Origin: Chitinilyticum aquatile DSM 21506
GTDB lineage: Bacteria; Pseudomonadota; Gammaproteobacteria; Burkholderiales; Chitinibacteraceae
DNA: 46,659 nucleotides
Direction of reading: 5' to 3'
Assembly (NCBI RefSeq): GCF_000430805.1
Contig: NZ_AUMS01000019.1
Span: 1-46,659, forward strand
Below the pieces are notes generated by a model. It was not told the origin of the DNA and did no database searches. It saw only the letters and a list, made by a program, of their open reading frames with translations. The translations under genes were made by a program, and so were the position numbers. Positions 1 through 7,641 of this stretch are shown here, in pieces. Every line of letters begins with the position of its first letter. The stretch's first letter is position 1.

Positions 1-280
1 CGAAGTACGCCGTGGCTTTTTCCAGGATTTCGAGCTCCATCTTCAGTCGGGCGTTCTCCGCGCGCAGCTGGGATAACTCCATCTGCTCGGGCGTGATGGC
101 CTTGCCAGTTCCGGCGGCCAGTTTTCCCGCCTTGCTGGCTTTGCGCCAGTTGCTGAGTGTCTGCTCGGAAATGCCCAGGTCGCGGGCGACCTGGGCGGGG
201 GATTTGCCTTCGGCTTCGACCAGGCGGACCGCCTCTTGCTTGAACTCGGTGGTGAAGCTCTGCTTCGGGATTTTGTACAT
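1..280 (-). CDS. IS3-family transposase OrfA, cut by window edge
   Basis: This is the N-terminal 93 or so residues of an IS3-type OrfA, read on the minus strand from the ATG at 278-280. It begins MYKIPKQSF, followed by TEFKQEAVRLV, the helix-turn-helix (QVARDLGIS...TLSNW) and the start of the leucine zipper (LRAENARLKMELEILEKA). OrfA binds the terminal repeats and is fused to the OrfB catalytic domain by -1 frameshifting. The gene runs off the window at base 1, so the frameshift site and OrfB are not visible. A GGAGG-like site lies just upstream of the ATG. The fragment matches the OrfB C-terminus at the other end of the window in family and orientation. Confidence 0.9.
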   Translation of the reverse strand, partial: MYKIPKQSFTTEFKQEAVRLVEAEGKSPAQVARDLGISEQTLSNWRKASKAGKLAAGTGKAITPEQMELSQLRAENARLKMELEILEKATAYF

Positions 281-327
281 CGATACCTCCGTATGCCAGT
301 TTATCTGGCTACGCTTGGTATCCGAAA
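1..327 (-). mobile_element. IS3-family element, orfA-side end (partial)
   Basis: The element's orfA-side terminus lies at about 308-327. Read on the minus strand it gives TTTCGGATACCAAGCGTAGC. That resembles the orfB-side terminus of the partial IS at about 46,318-46,340, which reads TTTCCGGCTACCAAGGTAGC on the plus strand. The two look like the left and right inverted repeats of one IS type. The insertion removed the 5' part of the methyltransferase gene that begins at about 328. The exact boundary is estimated from the repeat alignment and no target duplication can be checked. Confidence 0.7.
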
Positions 328-660
328 TTCGCGGTTAACCTCAATGTCTGGTTCATCAACAAGCCGGCCAAAAACGATCTGCATCCGACCATGAAACCGG
401 TCGAGCTGGTCGAACGCGCCATCCTCAACAGCAGTAAGACGCGGGATATCGTTTTGGATCTGTTTGGCGGTTCGGGAACCACTTTGATCGCCGCTGAAAA
501 ATCCAATCGCCGCGCCAGGCTGATCGAGCTTGATCCGAAGTATGTCGATGTGATCATCAAACGCTGGCAGGACTACTCCGGCAAGCAGGCGATCCGGGCT
601 GTGGATGGGATGGCGTTTGACACTGGATTGCAGTCCCCCGCCTTGGCTTGCGGTGAATAA
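328..660 (+). pseudogene. DNA methyltransferase, C-terminal fragment
   Basis: The frame is open from the IS boundary to the stop at 658-660. It carries the signature of the beta-type DNA-methyltransferase family: NLNVWFINKPAKNDLHPTMKP, then the SAM-binding motif DLFGGSGTT and the following helix with IELDPKYVDVII. The catalytic (D/N)PP(Y/F) half and the target-recognition region are missing, so the protein cannot work alone. Such genes, often fused to a ParB-like domain, commonly sit just upstream of terminase genes in siphophage-like prophages, which fits the terminase at 3.7-5.7 kb. Truncation by the IS3 copy is the simplest explanation. The first available ATG is at 391, inside the conserved domain. 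Confidence 0.85.
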
Positions 661-744
661 AAGCGCCATTCGCCGCAATTTTCACGGTGATTAACTTGCC
701 GATGCGGTGAATGCCCCGCATAATCACCGCATGAATAGCGGTGA
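650..744. promoter_or_regulatory. Cluster of GCGGTGA repeats at the fic start
   Basis: Copies of GCGGTGA occur at 650-656, 704-710 and 738-744. ACGGTGA is at 684-690 and the inverted form TCACCGC is at 724-730. The copies at 684, 704 and 724 are spaced exactly 20 bp apart, and 724/738 form a 7-bp inverted repeat flanking the ATG at 731. This arrangement is typical of an operator for an autoregulating protein, and here it would cover the fic promoter and start codon. The role is inferred; the repeats themselves are plainly visible. Confidence 0.45.
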
Positions 745-1849
745 ACACAAATACATCTGGCAATCTCCAGACTGGCCAACGTGGCATTATGATCTGACGG
801 TACTAGCAAAACCGTTAGCCGATGTCTGTCGTGCGCAAGGAATGTTGCTGGGACGACTCAGCGATGTGGGTATGGCGCTGCGTGATCAGGCCAGCCTGCA
901 AGTACTGACCGAAGATGTGCTTAAAACCAGCGAAATCGAGGGTGAGTACTTAGACATTACCACCGTGCGCTCATCCATTGCCCGCCGTCTTGGCGTTGAT
1001 ATTGGCGCCTTGGCACCGGCAGATCGACACGTCGAAGGCGTTGTTGAAATGGTCCTTGATGCGACGACCCGCTGCGCGGAAGCGCTCACCTTGGATCGGC
1101 TCTTTGGCTGGCATGCTGCTCTGTTTCCAACTGGCTTTAGTGGAATGAGCCGAATCCGGATTGGCGAATTCAGACAAGATGAAGATGGCCCCATGCAGGT
1201 TGTGTCCGGTCCGATTGGCAGGCAAAAAGTGCACTATGAAGCCCCAGCGGCAGAGGTGCTAACCCAAGAAGTCGCCCGCTTTCTGGATTGGCTCAATCAT
1301 CCTGCCCATAAGGAGCACATTATTCTGCAGGCTGGCATTGCGCACTTGTGGTTTGTGACCTTGCATCCGTTCGACGATGGGAATGGGCGGATCGCCCGCG
1401 CTGTCGGTGATTTGCTATTGGCACGCGCGGATGGTACCGCGCAGCGCTTTTACAGTCTATCGGCGCAAATTCAGCGCGAACGAAGCGACTATTACGATAT
1501 TTTGGAAAAAACGCAGAAAGGCACGCTGGATATCACGCCTTGGCTAGCTTGGTTTCTGGAAACCTTGCTCCGCGCCATCGGGCAAGCCCAGCTCACACTA
1601 GATGCCGTTCTGGCCAAGGCAAATTTCTGGCAGCGCTGGCTGGGCACTCCGTTCAATGAACGGCAGATCAAAGTGCTGAACCGGCTACTGGATGGTTTTG
1701 ATGGCAAATTGACCAACAAAAAATGGGCCGCCATCGCCAAGTGCTCCAGCGATACGGCCCTGCGCGACATCAATGAGCTGCTGAATCTGGGCGTGCTGTG
1801 TAAATCCGCATCCGGCGGACGCAGCACGTCCTACGAGATTTCGACTTGA
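731..1849 (+). CDS. Fic-domain protein (DUF4172 plus Fic plus winged helix)
   Basis: Fic proteins transfer AMP or another nucleotide moiety to target proteins. This one has the full catalytic motif HPFDDGNGRIAR, starting at about residue 213 from the chosen start, so it should be active. Near residue 70 is TSEIEG, which matches the (S/T)xxxE(G/N) inhibitory helix; its N-terminal position marks a class II Fic protein that restrains itself. The N-terminus (YIWQSPDWP) is of the DUF4172 type, and the last 80 or so residues look like a winged helix (KKWAAIAKCSSDTALRDINEL). I prefer the ATG at 731 because conserved sequence starts just after it; an ATG at 707 is in frame. No separate antitoxin gene is adjacent. 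Length (372 aa) is normal. The tandem GCGGTGA motifs over the start suggest autoregulation. Confidence 0.9.
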   Translation: MNSGEHKYIWQSPDWPTWHYDLTVLAKPLADVCRAQGMLLGRLSDVGMALRDQASLQVLTEDVLKTSEIEGEYLDITTVRSSIARRLGVDIGALAPADRHVEGVVEMVLDATTRCAEALTLDRLFGWHAALFPTGFSGMSRIRIGEFRQDEDGPMQVVSGPIGRQKVHYEAPAAEVLTQEVARFLDWLNHPAHKEHIILQAGIAHLWFVTLHPFDDGNGRIARAVGDLLLARADGTAQRFYSLSAQIQRERSDYYDILEKTQKGTLDITPWLAWFLETLLRAIGQAQLTLDAVLAKANFWQRWLGTPFNERQIKVLNRLLDGFDGKLTNKKWAAIAKCSSDTALRDINELLNLGVLCKSASGGRSTSYEIST

Positions 1850-1855
1850 AACCGA

Positions 1856-1919
1856 GCCCTGTTGAGGGCTGAATTACATCCGGAAATAATAGTTTTCAGC
1901 TTTAAATATTCAACAGGGC
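1856..1919. terminator. Inverted repeat between convergent genes
   Basis: GCCCTGTTGA at 1856-1865 and TCAACAGGGC at 1910-1919 are a perfect 10-bp inverted repeat with a 44-nt spacer. It lies between the stops of fic (plus) and the DUF3489 gene (minus), where a bidirectional terminator would be expected. The loop is long and there is no clean T tract, so it may instead be a recombination scar. Confidence 0.35.
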
Positions 1920-1931
1920 CTCATTACAGCA

Positions 1932-2396
1932 TCAAGTAATGCGATAGGTTCGCTGCTGGCCACTCATTTTTTCAGACGATAGGTTAAGGCCCAGTTTTTT
2001 ACGCACGACTCCCGCCAGCGCACCTCGGACAGTGTGTGCCTGCCATTGCGTTGCTGTACAAAGCTGCTCAATCGTAGCGCCTTCAGGCCGCTGCAGCATG
2101 CTGATCAGTAGTGCCTGCTTGCTGTTGGCGCGCGGGTTGCGCGGTGTTGGCCCAGCTTCGAGCTGTGTGGCGCCTTGGGCGACGGCGGCTGGGTAGGCAC
2201 GATCAAGGGCGGCATAAGCACTGAGGCTGGCCCTGTAGCCGCCAACGTGCGGCTCAATCAGGCCACGTTGTAACAGGCTGGCCAGGACACAGTCACGCGC
2301 ACCGCCGTTGACTTTGTCAGGAAACCAGACCAGCAAGCCAGTCGGGTGACGAGTAGCGGCATCGAGAATTTGTTGCTGGGTAGCGCTCAGCGGCAT
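1932..2396 (-). CDS. DUF3489-type protein of phage/ICE modules
   Basis: This 154-aa protein has a short N-terminal wHTH-like part (LSATQQQILDAATRHP) and a C-terminal part with SKQALLISMLQRPEGATIEQL and TVRGALAGVVRKKLGL, the pattern I associate with DUF3489. That domain looks like a winged helix and is frequent in betaproteobacterial phages and integrative elements. A specific function is not known. The start is the ATG at 2394-2396, preceded by a strong GAGGAG site; an upstream in-frame start is less likely. It heads a run of minus-strand genes and is convergent with fic. Confidence 0.75.
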   Translation of the reverse strand: MPLSATQQQILDAATRHPTGLLVWFPDKVNGGARDCVLASLLQRGLIEPHVGGYRASLSAYAALDRAYPAAVAQGATQLEAGPTPRNPRANSKQALLISMLQRPEGATIEQLCTATQWQAHTVRGALAGVVRKKLGLNLSSEKMSGQQRTYRIT

Positions 2397-2435
2397 GATA
2401 ATCTCCTCAGCCCCGGTCACCCGGGGCGCAGGTCA

Positions 2436-2651
2436 TTACTTGGCAAATTCGCCTTCTTTGAAATAGGCGTCGGTGATTTGCTTGAGCACTTCGATGCGAT
2501 GGCCCATGTCGCCGACGTCTCCCCATTTGACGTCGTCGGGGTCGACGCTGAAGTGATCGTCCAGCATGGTTTGCAACCGGTTGAGCAGGGTTTCAAATTC
2601 CCCGACTTGGGCCACAAATACTTCAATGGGTTGTTGGCGTAGGCTATTCAT
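2436..2651 (-). CDS. Small hypothetical phage/ICE protein
   Basis: A 71-aa acidic protein without signal peptide or membrane segment. The sequence FVAQVGEFETLLNRLQ and DDVKWGDVGDM...FKEGEFAK suggests two helices around an acidic loop. Similar small proteins accompany DUF3489 genes in phage-like islands as far as I recall, but no function is known to me. An AAGGGG-like site precedes the ATG. It is 39 bp upstream of the DUF3489 gene on the same strand, so the two are probably co-transcribed. Confidence 0.65.
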   Translation of the reverse strand: MNSLRQQPIEVFVAQVGEFETLLNRLQTMLDDHFSVDPDDVKWGDVGDMGHRIEVLKQITDAYFKEGEFAK

Positions 2652-2772
2652 TTTGCTGCCCCTTATGCGTTATCGTGTCAACATGAAGGCTTCAATTCGG
2701 CACACAATCAAGTCATTTGTTCTACTTTTAACCGGAGTTTCAATCAGGCCTGCAGAGCAGGCCTGGGTGTAC
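2652..2772. other. Short intergenic gap
   Basis: There is no convincing gene here. The AT-richer stretch 2655-2760 probably contains the promoter of the small minus-strand gene ending at 2436, but no clear -35/-10 pair stands out. Confidence 0.4.
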
Positions 2773-3078
2773 TCACTCCTGAATCAAATCAGCAGGTGCA
2801 ACCAACTCTGTACATTGCGAGGCCAGTAGCACGACCGCTTTGCCATCACGCCAACCTTGAAGCTGACCCGAGCGGCGGCGGCCGCGTTGATCGATAAAAT
2901 GCACGCGCTGGTTTGGCTGATTTTGTTGGCCAGCCCTATAGGCCGCCGCCAGTGCGGCGCGCAGATTCCAGACCGCCAGGTCATAAAAATCGAGGCTGTC
3001 TCTGTGTCGGGTGTCCAGGGTTTCAAGTCCGAGGTGCTGCTGGGCGATCTGACCGAGGATGGTATCGATGGTGTTCAT
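2773..3078 (-). CDS. DUF6900-type small protein
   Basis: The 101-aa product contains GLETLDTRHRDSLDFYDLAVWNLRAALAAAY, which I recognise as the core of the DUF6900 family, followed by a basic region with FIDQRGRRRSG. The family is found in phages and mobile islands and has no established function. The start is set by GGAG placed 8 nt before the ATG at 3078; the upstream in-frame ATG at 3084 would leave only 2 nt and is rejected. It runs in the same direction as the two small genes downstream and divergently from the terminase module. Confidence 0.7.
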   Translation of the reverse strand: MNTIDTILGQIAQQHLGLETLDTRHRDSLDFYDLAVWNLRAALAAAYRAGQQNQPNQRVHFIDQRGRRRSGQLQGWRDGKAVVLLASQCTELVAPADLIQE

Positions 3079-3167
3079 GATCATTGCTCCGGTTGGGGTG
3101 AACACATTCATCGCTTCATTCCAATTGATTATCAAGTTGATTCTTAATCTTATTTTTGGGTATTTAC

Positions 3168-3704
3168 ATGGGGATCTCGATTCGCGCCTACGCTCGCGAA
3201 CGCGGGGTATCTGACGCAGCTGTGCGCAAAGCCATCAAGGCTGGACGGATTACGCCAGAGCCCGATGGCACCATCGACCCAGCTCGCGCGAATCGCGAAT
3301 GGGCCCACAACACCGATCAGGCACAGCAGCGCAGCTCAGTCCGCGCCGTGCCCAATGAAGCCCTGTCCACCGTGCGGGATACCGTCAGTGATGCCTCAGC
3401 AGGCCTCAGTGGCGGCACCACCCTGCTGCAGGCCAGAACCGCCAATGAGGTACTGAAAGCCCAGACCGGCAAAGTCCGACTGGCGCGCTTGAAAGGTGAG
3501 CTGGTCGATCGGGCCCAGGCAGTCGCCCATGTATTCAAGCTCGCACGCGCAGAACGTGATGCCTGGCTGAATTGGCCATCGCGGGTGTCTGCACAAATGG
3601 CAGCCGAATTGCTGGTTGATCCACACACGCTGCACATCACGCTTGAACGCGCGGTTCGGGATCACCTGACCGAAATGACTGAAATCCAAGTGAGGATTGA
3701 TTGA
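3168..3704 (+). CDS. HTH protein, probable phage terminase small subunit
   Basis: Residues 1-45 form a helix-turn-helix (YARERGVSDAAVRKAIKAGRI), as in Nu1-type terminase small subunits, which bind the packaging site on phage DNA. The middle is a low-complexity linker, and residues 85-178 form a helical region (LLQARTANEVLKAQTGKVRLARLKGELVDR) seen in terminase small-subunit-like proteins of lambda-type packaging modules. The gene ends 15 bp before the large subunit, which is the usual order. The start is the ATG at 3168; an in-frame TTG at 3156 is possible. No truncation is visible. Confidence 0.75.
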   Translation: MGISIRAYARERGVSDAAVRKAIKAGRITPEPDGTIDPARANREWAHNTDQAQQRSSVRAVPNEALSTVRDTVSDASAGLSGGTTLLQARTANEVLKAQTGKVRLARLKGELVDRAQAVAHVFKLARAERDAWLNWPSRVSAQMAAELLVDPHTLHITLERAVRDHLTEMTEIQVRID

Positions 3705-3719
3705 TGAGGTAAGCCCACG

Positions 3720-5690
3720 GTGATGCCCTACAACGGTGCTTTGGCCATTGATGCCGCTTGGCGTGAAGGTCTGATGCCTGATCCTTTGCTCACGGTTTCG
3801 CAATGGGCCGATCAGTACCGATATCTCTCCGGCAAATCGGCTTCGGAGCCCGGCCGGTGGCGCACCAGTCGTACGCCTTACCTGAAAGCGATCATGGATT
3901 GCCTGTCGCCCACCTCCAAGGTAGAGCGTGTCGTTTTTATGAAAGGCGCTCAAGTCGGCGGTACCGAATGCGGCAATAACTGGATGGGCTATGTCATCCA
4001 TTTATCGCCAGGCCCGATGATGGCGGTCTCGCCCACCGTCGAAATGGCCAAACGCAACTCGAAGCAGCGGGTTGATCCATTGATTGATGAGTCGCCAGAA
4101 CTGACCTCGCGTATCGCGCCCGCCCGGGCCAGAGACTCGGGCAACACAATTCTGGCCAAAGAGTTTCGCGGCGGCGTACTGGTAATGACCGGCGCCAATA
4201 GCGCGGTCGGCTTGCGCTCAATGCCAGTGCGGTATCTTTTTCTGGATGAAGTGGATGGTTATCCCGCTGATGTCGAAGGCGAAGGTGATGCCATTTCACT
4301 GGCCGAGGCCCGTACCCGGACCTTTGCCCGCCGGAAGATCTTCATTGTCTCAACACCGACGATTGCTGGTGCCAGTGCCATCGAACGTGAATATGAAGCA
4401 TCCAACCAGCAGCGCTATTTTGTGCCGTGCCCCCACTGTGGCCATGCCCAGTGGTTGCGCTTTGAACAACTGCGATGGGAAAAAGGCCGGCCGGCATCTG
4501 TGGCCTATGTGTGCGAGTCCTGCGAGCAGCCGATTGCCGAGCATCACAAAACCTGGATGCTGGAGCATGGTGAGTGGATCGCACAGAACCCAGATTGCCC
4601 AAGCAAAACGACCGGCTTTCATCTGTCGTCGCTCTACAGTCCGGTAGGCTGGCGCTCATGGGCTGACATTGCCGCCGCTTGGGAGGCTGCCGTGAATCAA
4701 GAAACCGGCTCCAGCTCAGCCATCAAGACCTTCAAAAATACCGAGTTGGGCGAAACCTGGCTGGAAGATGGCGAAGCGCCTGATTGGCAACGTCTGCTGG
4801 AACGGCGCGAAGAATATCCAGTCGGCCAGATACCGCTACCCGCCTTGCTACTCACTGCGGGTGCCGATATCCAAAAAGACCGGATCGAGGTTTCTGTCTG
4901 GGCATTCGGTCCCGGCAAGGAATCCTGGCTCATTGAGCATCGTGTTCTGATGGGCGATACGGCCCGCGATCATGTCTGGCAGGACTTAGGGCAATTGCTT
5001 GGCGAAACCTGGACCCATGCCAGCGGGGCTCAACTCCCGCTGCAACGCTTGGCAATCGATACCGGCTTTGCCACCCAGGAAGCCTATTCATTTATTCGGG
5101 GGACGCATGATCCCCGGGTCATGGCCGTCAAAGGTGTTCGTGCCGGCGCCATGGGTGGTGCGGCACTAATCGGCACACCGACCGCCGTCGACATCACCAT
5201 CGGCGGTAAAAAACTGCGCCGTGGCATCAAGGTGTACTCCGTCGCTGGCGGCATCGCCAAGCTGGAGCTCTACAACAACCTGCGCAAACCAGCTGATCTC
5301 GCCGATGACGGATGCACGCCAGAGTATCCGGCGGGTTATGTGCATTTGCCCATGGTGGATGGTGAATACCTCCAGCAATTGTGCGCCGAGCAACTGATTA
5401 CCCGGCGTGATCGCCATGGTTTCGCGATCCGCGAGTGGCAAAAAATGCGTGAACGTAATGAGGCGCTCGACTGCTATGTCTACGCCCGCGCGGCGGCAGC
5501 ATCAGTCGGGCTGGATCGATTCGAAGATCGGCACTGGCGCGAACTTGAACGACAACTTGGCATAGAAAGCCAGACAGCGCGACAGATCGACCCTGCTTCT
5601 CAGCACTCTGCCGGTACCACCAACACCAGCATTCATTCCAAAACCAATCCATCAAGCCGGCGTGTCATCAAAAGCCGCTGGCTAACTTAA
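3720..5690 (+). CDS. Phage terminase large subunit, GpA family
   Basis: This is the ATPase/nuclease that cuts and packages phage DNA into capsids. At 656 aa it is full length compared with lambda GpA (about 640). Visible motifs are an ATPase P-loop variant MKGAQVGGTE (about 74-83), Walker B YLFLDEVDG (about 168-176), a zinc-binding CPHCGH...CESC pair (about 238-265) and a nuclease region beginning at LAIDTGFATQE (about 444). GTG at 3720 and ATG at 3723 are both possible starts, with a GAGGT site at 3705-3709. Portal, protease and head genes normally follow but are absent: the next gene is a stub ending at a recombination junction. The enzyme is therefore an orphan with no capsid to fill. Confidence 0.92.
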   Translation: MMPYNGALAIDAAWREGLMPDPLLTVSQWADQYRYLSGKSASEPGRWRTSRTPYLKAIMDCLSPTSKVERVVFMKGAQVGGTECGNNWMGYVIHLSPGPMMAVSPTVEMAKRNSKQRVDPLIDESPELTSRIAPARARDSGNTILAKEFRGGVLVMTGANSAVGLRSMPVRYLFLDEVDGYPADVEGEGDAISLAEARTRTFARRKIFIVSTPTIAGASAIEREYEASNQQRYFVPCPHCGHAQWLRFEQLRWEKGRPASVAYVCESCEQPIAEHHKTWMLEHGEWIAQNPDCPSKTTGFHLSSLYSPVGWRSWADIAAAWEAAVNQETGSSSAIKTFKNTELGETWLEDGEAPDWQRLLERREEYPVGQIPLPALLLTAGADIQKDRIEVSVWAFGPGKESWLIEHRVLMGDTARDHVWQDLGQLLGETWTHASGAQLPLQRLAIDTGFATQEAYSFIRGTHDPRVMAVKGVRAGAMGGAALIGTPTAVDITIGGKKLRRGIKVYSVAGGIAKLELYNNLRKPADLADDGCTPEYPAGYVHLPMVDGEYLQQLCAEQLITRRDRHGFAIREWQKMRERNEALDCYVYARAAAASVGLDRFEDRHWRELERQLGIESQTARQIDPASQHSAGTTNTSIHSKTNPSSRRVIKSRWLT

Positions 5691-5705
5691 TTCGAGGAAG
5701 TCCCT

Positions 5706-5834
5706 ATGAGCCTTGCCACCCAAATCGAAAGCCTGGTCCTGCGTGTCGCGCAGGAATTCAAAGACATCCGCAGTAAAACCGGCAACCTGACCAGCCTCTC
5801 CACCAACGACAAATCCAGTTTGGTGGCTGCCTGA
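5706..5834 (+). pseudogene. 3'-truncated phage gene
   Basis: An ATG with a GAGG-like site 15 bp after the terminase gene opens a 42-residue frame beginning MSLATQIESLVLRV and ending TNDKSSLVAA before a stop. The start resembles small phage virion-associated proteins in which the NKSSLVAA segment continues into INE- and a coiled coil. Here the reading frame ends abruptly exactly where the opposing kinase gene also loses similarity. I read it as the left half of a recombination junction at about 5,832. Confidence 0.6.
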
Positions 5835-6657
5835 GGATTAGTTGCTCCTTCAACTTGAAAGGCAGATGGCTCCAGATATTGAACCAAGGCCCCTTCGGGA
5901 TACCGCCACCGCCTTGGCCGTAGGGGAAATAGCCGTTGCGGATGTTCTCCACGGGACCGGCTCCGCCGACAACATCGTAGGGATGGCGACCAAGCATCAG
6001 TGCCTTGAAGATCAGTATGGACAGCGAAAAAAGTTCGCTTTCCAGTGTTCGGTTGATTTTGGCCAGTTCCTTGCCTTGCAATTCGGGCGCGAGCATATCC
6101 GGAGCCGCCACCGGGCAGCGGTATATATTGCCCGTCACATTGAGCTGCCAGCTGTCACAGTCGATCAGCGTAACCGTATCGCTATCCGGGTCGCACAAGA
6201 AGTTGGCTAGGTTGTAGTCGCCGACCATCACGCCCGCAGCGTGCAATTCTTTCAGCGTACCGAGCAAATTCAGCAGATATGCCACCACGGCGGGTCGATC
6301 AAGGTCAGGGAATTGCTCACGATATGCCATTGCATGGGCGAGTACGTTCATACGTACCCCAGCAGCCTTGCGCATAGCATAGCCACGCCACTGACCACGT
6401 TCGTCTAATACTGAGAAACGCGGCCAAGCTAATCCTGGGTGCTGCTTGAGACCCGCAAGCTTAGGATCGCTGCTCATGGCATCAATCTTGGTACGCAGGG
6501 CGTCACTTCGTTTTTGCAGCACTTGTGGGTGGTACAATTTGACGACCACACTCGGAAAGTTGGGAACAGCATGGACAGCCGCTTCGCCGCCTTGTGCGAA
6601 TGGGGAGTCGGCCAGCTGGACGGATTCTCCTGCTGCGTTGCGAACGGTGAGGCTCAT
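5758..6657 (-). pseudogene. YegI-type protein kinase, C-terminally truncated
   Basis: The first 274 or so residues are a eukaryotic-like protein kinase: glycine loop GGEAAVH (23-29), ATP-anchoring lysine K40 in VVVKLYHP, catalytic loop VGDYNLANFL (D147, N152) and metal-binding D166 in LIDCDSW. This is the YegI/TerY-P type, which normally continues into a long C-terminal part with helix-hairpin-helix motifs. Family members occur with VWA and PP2C-phosphatase partners. After LPFKLKEQ the frame runs into antisense of the phage stub (5758-5834), adding a meaningless tail, so the C-terminal domain is lost. The start at 6657 has a strong AGGAG site. The downstream partners expected of a TerY-P triad are missing, presumably deleted at the same junction. 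Kinase activity may survive. Confidence 0.8.
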
Positions 6658-6690
6658 GGTGGTTTCTCCTGTGTTGTGGCAAGCACTGAT

Positions 6691-7545
6691 TCAATCGAAG
6701 AGCCAGTCGAAGATTTCCGAGGCGACGTAGCCGACCCCGACGGCGACCGCAAGTGGAGCACCAATTGTCACTGCGGTTGCTGCCACACCGGTGATGCCAA
6801 GCGCCGAGACTGCGGCCACGGCTCCGGCCCCAGAGGCTGTGGCGGCAGCCCCAGCCGCGGCACCGCTGACCCCGCCTTTGGCGCTGGCCTTGACTACGGT
6901 GCCGGCTACTTCCACTGCATCCGCACGACCCTCGATCAGGTCTATGCAGCCTTTCACTGCAGCGACTCCGCCGCCGATGATTGCCCCGGCCGCACCGCCG
7001 GCCTTGGCTGCCTGGCCCATTGCGCTGCTGAGACTGCCGCTACCAGTTGCGCCGGCACGCTGCGCCAGTGACTCGGTGCTTTTCGACGACACGCCAGTAC
7101 TAGTCATGCGCTTGGAAATACCTGCCTTCTCGGCTGCCTTGTTGAAGGCTTGGGTGCTTTCTTCAGAGCCGACCAGTTGTGCGCTGCGATACTTGCCATC
7201 GGCGCACTGCTTGACTAGTTTGTTGATGCCCGCTTGGCTGGTGACGTCCTTGACCTGAAGGCGCTCGATGACCTTACCGCCCTTGGTGGTTACCAGATCG
7301 ACGGTGCCGGCTGTGGTGCTCTTGGTCAGTTCGGTGCTGGCGCCATTTAGGGTGAGCAGGTTTCGGGCATTGCGTACATCTTTCACCAGAACCTCGTGGA
7401 TGTGGCCCTTGAGGTGGGGGTTGTGGCCGGCACGTTCCATCGCTCGGGCGATGACAGTGCCTTCGTAGGCCGTTTTTGAAACCACTGCGCCGTGGCCTAC
7501 ATTGCCTTGGCCGATAAAGATGCCATTGGATTTGATTTGTGCCAT
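6691..7545 (-). CDS. Predicted PD-(D/E)xK-like protein with glycine-zipper tail
   Basis: I do not recognise a named family. Residues 40-145 look like a restriction-endonuclease fold: HIHE (E51), then TVDLVTTKGGKVIERLQVKD with D83 and a Q97-x-K99 in place of the usual (D/E)xK. Residues 170-284 are almost entirely Ala/Gly/Val with GxxxG-like repeats (AGGAAGAIIGGGVAA, GVSGAAAGAAATASGAGAVAA), a glycine-zipper pattern expected to insert into or span a membrane. The combination suggests a nuclease or toxin with a membrane-insertion segment. No signal peptide is seen. An AAGGA site precedes the ATG at 7545. It ends 33 bp upstream of the kinase gene, so the kinase may act with it. The alternative is a structural membrane protein with chance motif resemblance. 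Confidence 0.6.
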   Translation of the reverse strand: MAQIKSNGIFIGQGNVGHGAVVSKTAYEGTVIARAMERAGHNPHLKGHIHEVLVKDVRNARNLLTLNGASTELTKSTTAGTVDLVTTKGGKVIERLQVKDVTSQAGINKLVKQCADGKYRSAQLVGSEESTQAFNKAAEKAGISKRMTSTGVSSKSTESLAQRAGATGSGSLSSAMGQAAKAGGAAGAIIGGGVAAVKGCIDLIEGRADAVEVAGTVVKASAKGGVSGAAAGAAATASGAGAVAAVSALGITGVAATAVTIGAPLAVAVGVGYVASEIFDWLFD

Positions 7546-7641
7546 GATTTATTCCTTGCTGGTGTAGCGGCACGAAATGTGCTGCTTGTTGCAACGAACT
7601 ATGAGCGCAAAAATAGAAAAGTTAGAGGAGGCTTAGCGGAG

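Noticed and set aside
650-744. CRISPR-like array from the GCGGTGA repeats
   Set aside because: Units of 7 bp, one inverted, with irregular outer spacing; no cas genes. Operator iterons fit better. No CRISPR array was seen anywhere in the window.
731-1849. FicT/FicA-type toxin-antitoxin pair
   Set aside because: The inhibitory TSEIEG helix is inside the protein itself (class II), and no small antitoxin gene is adjacent.
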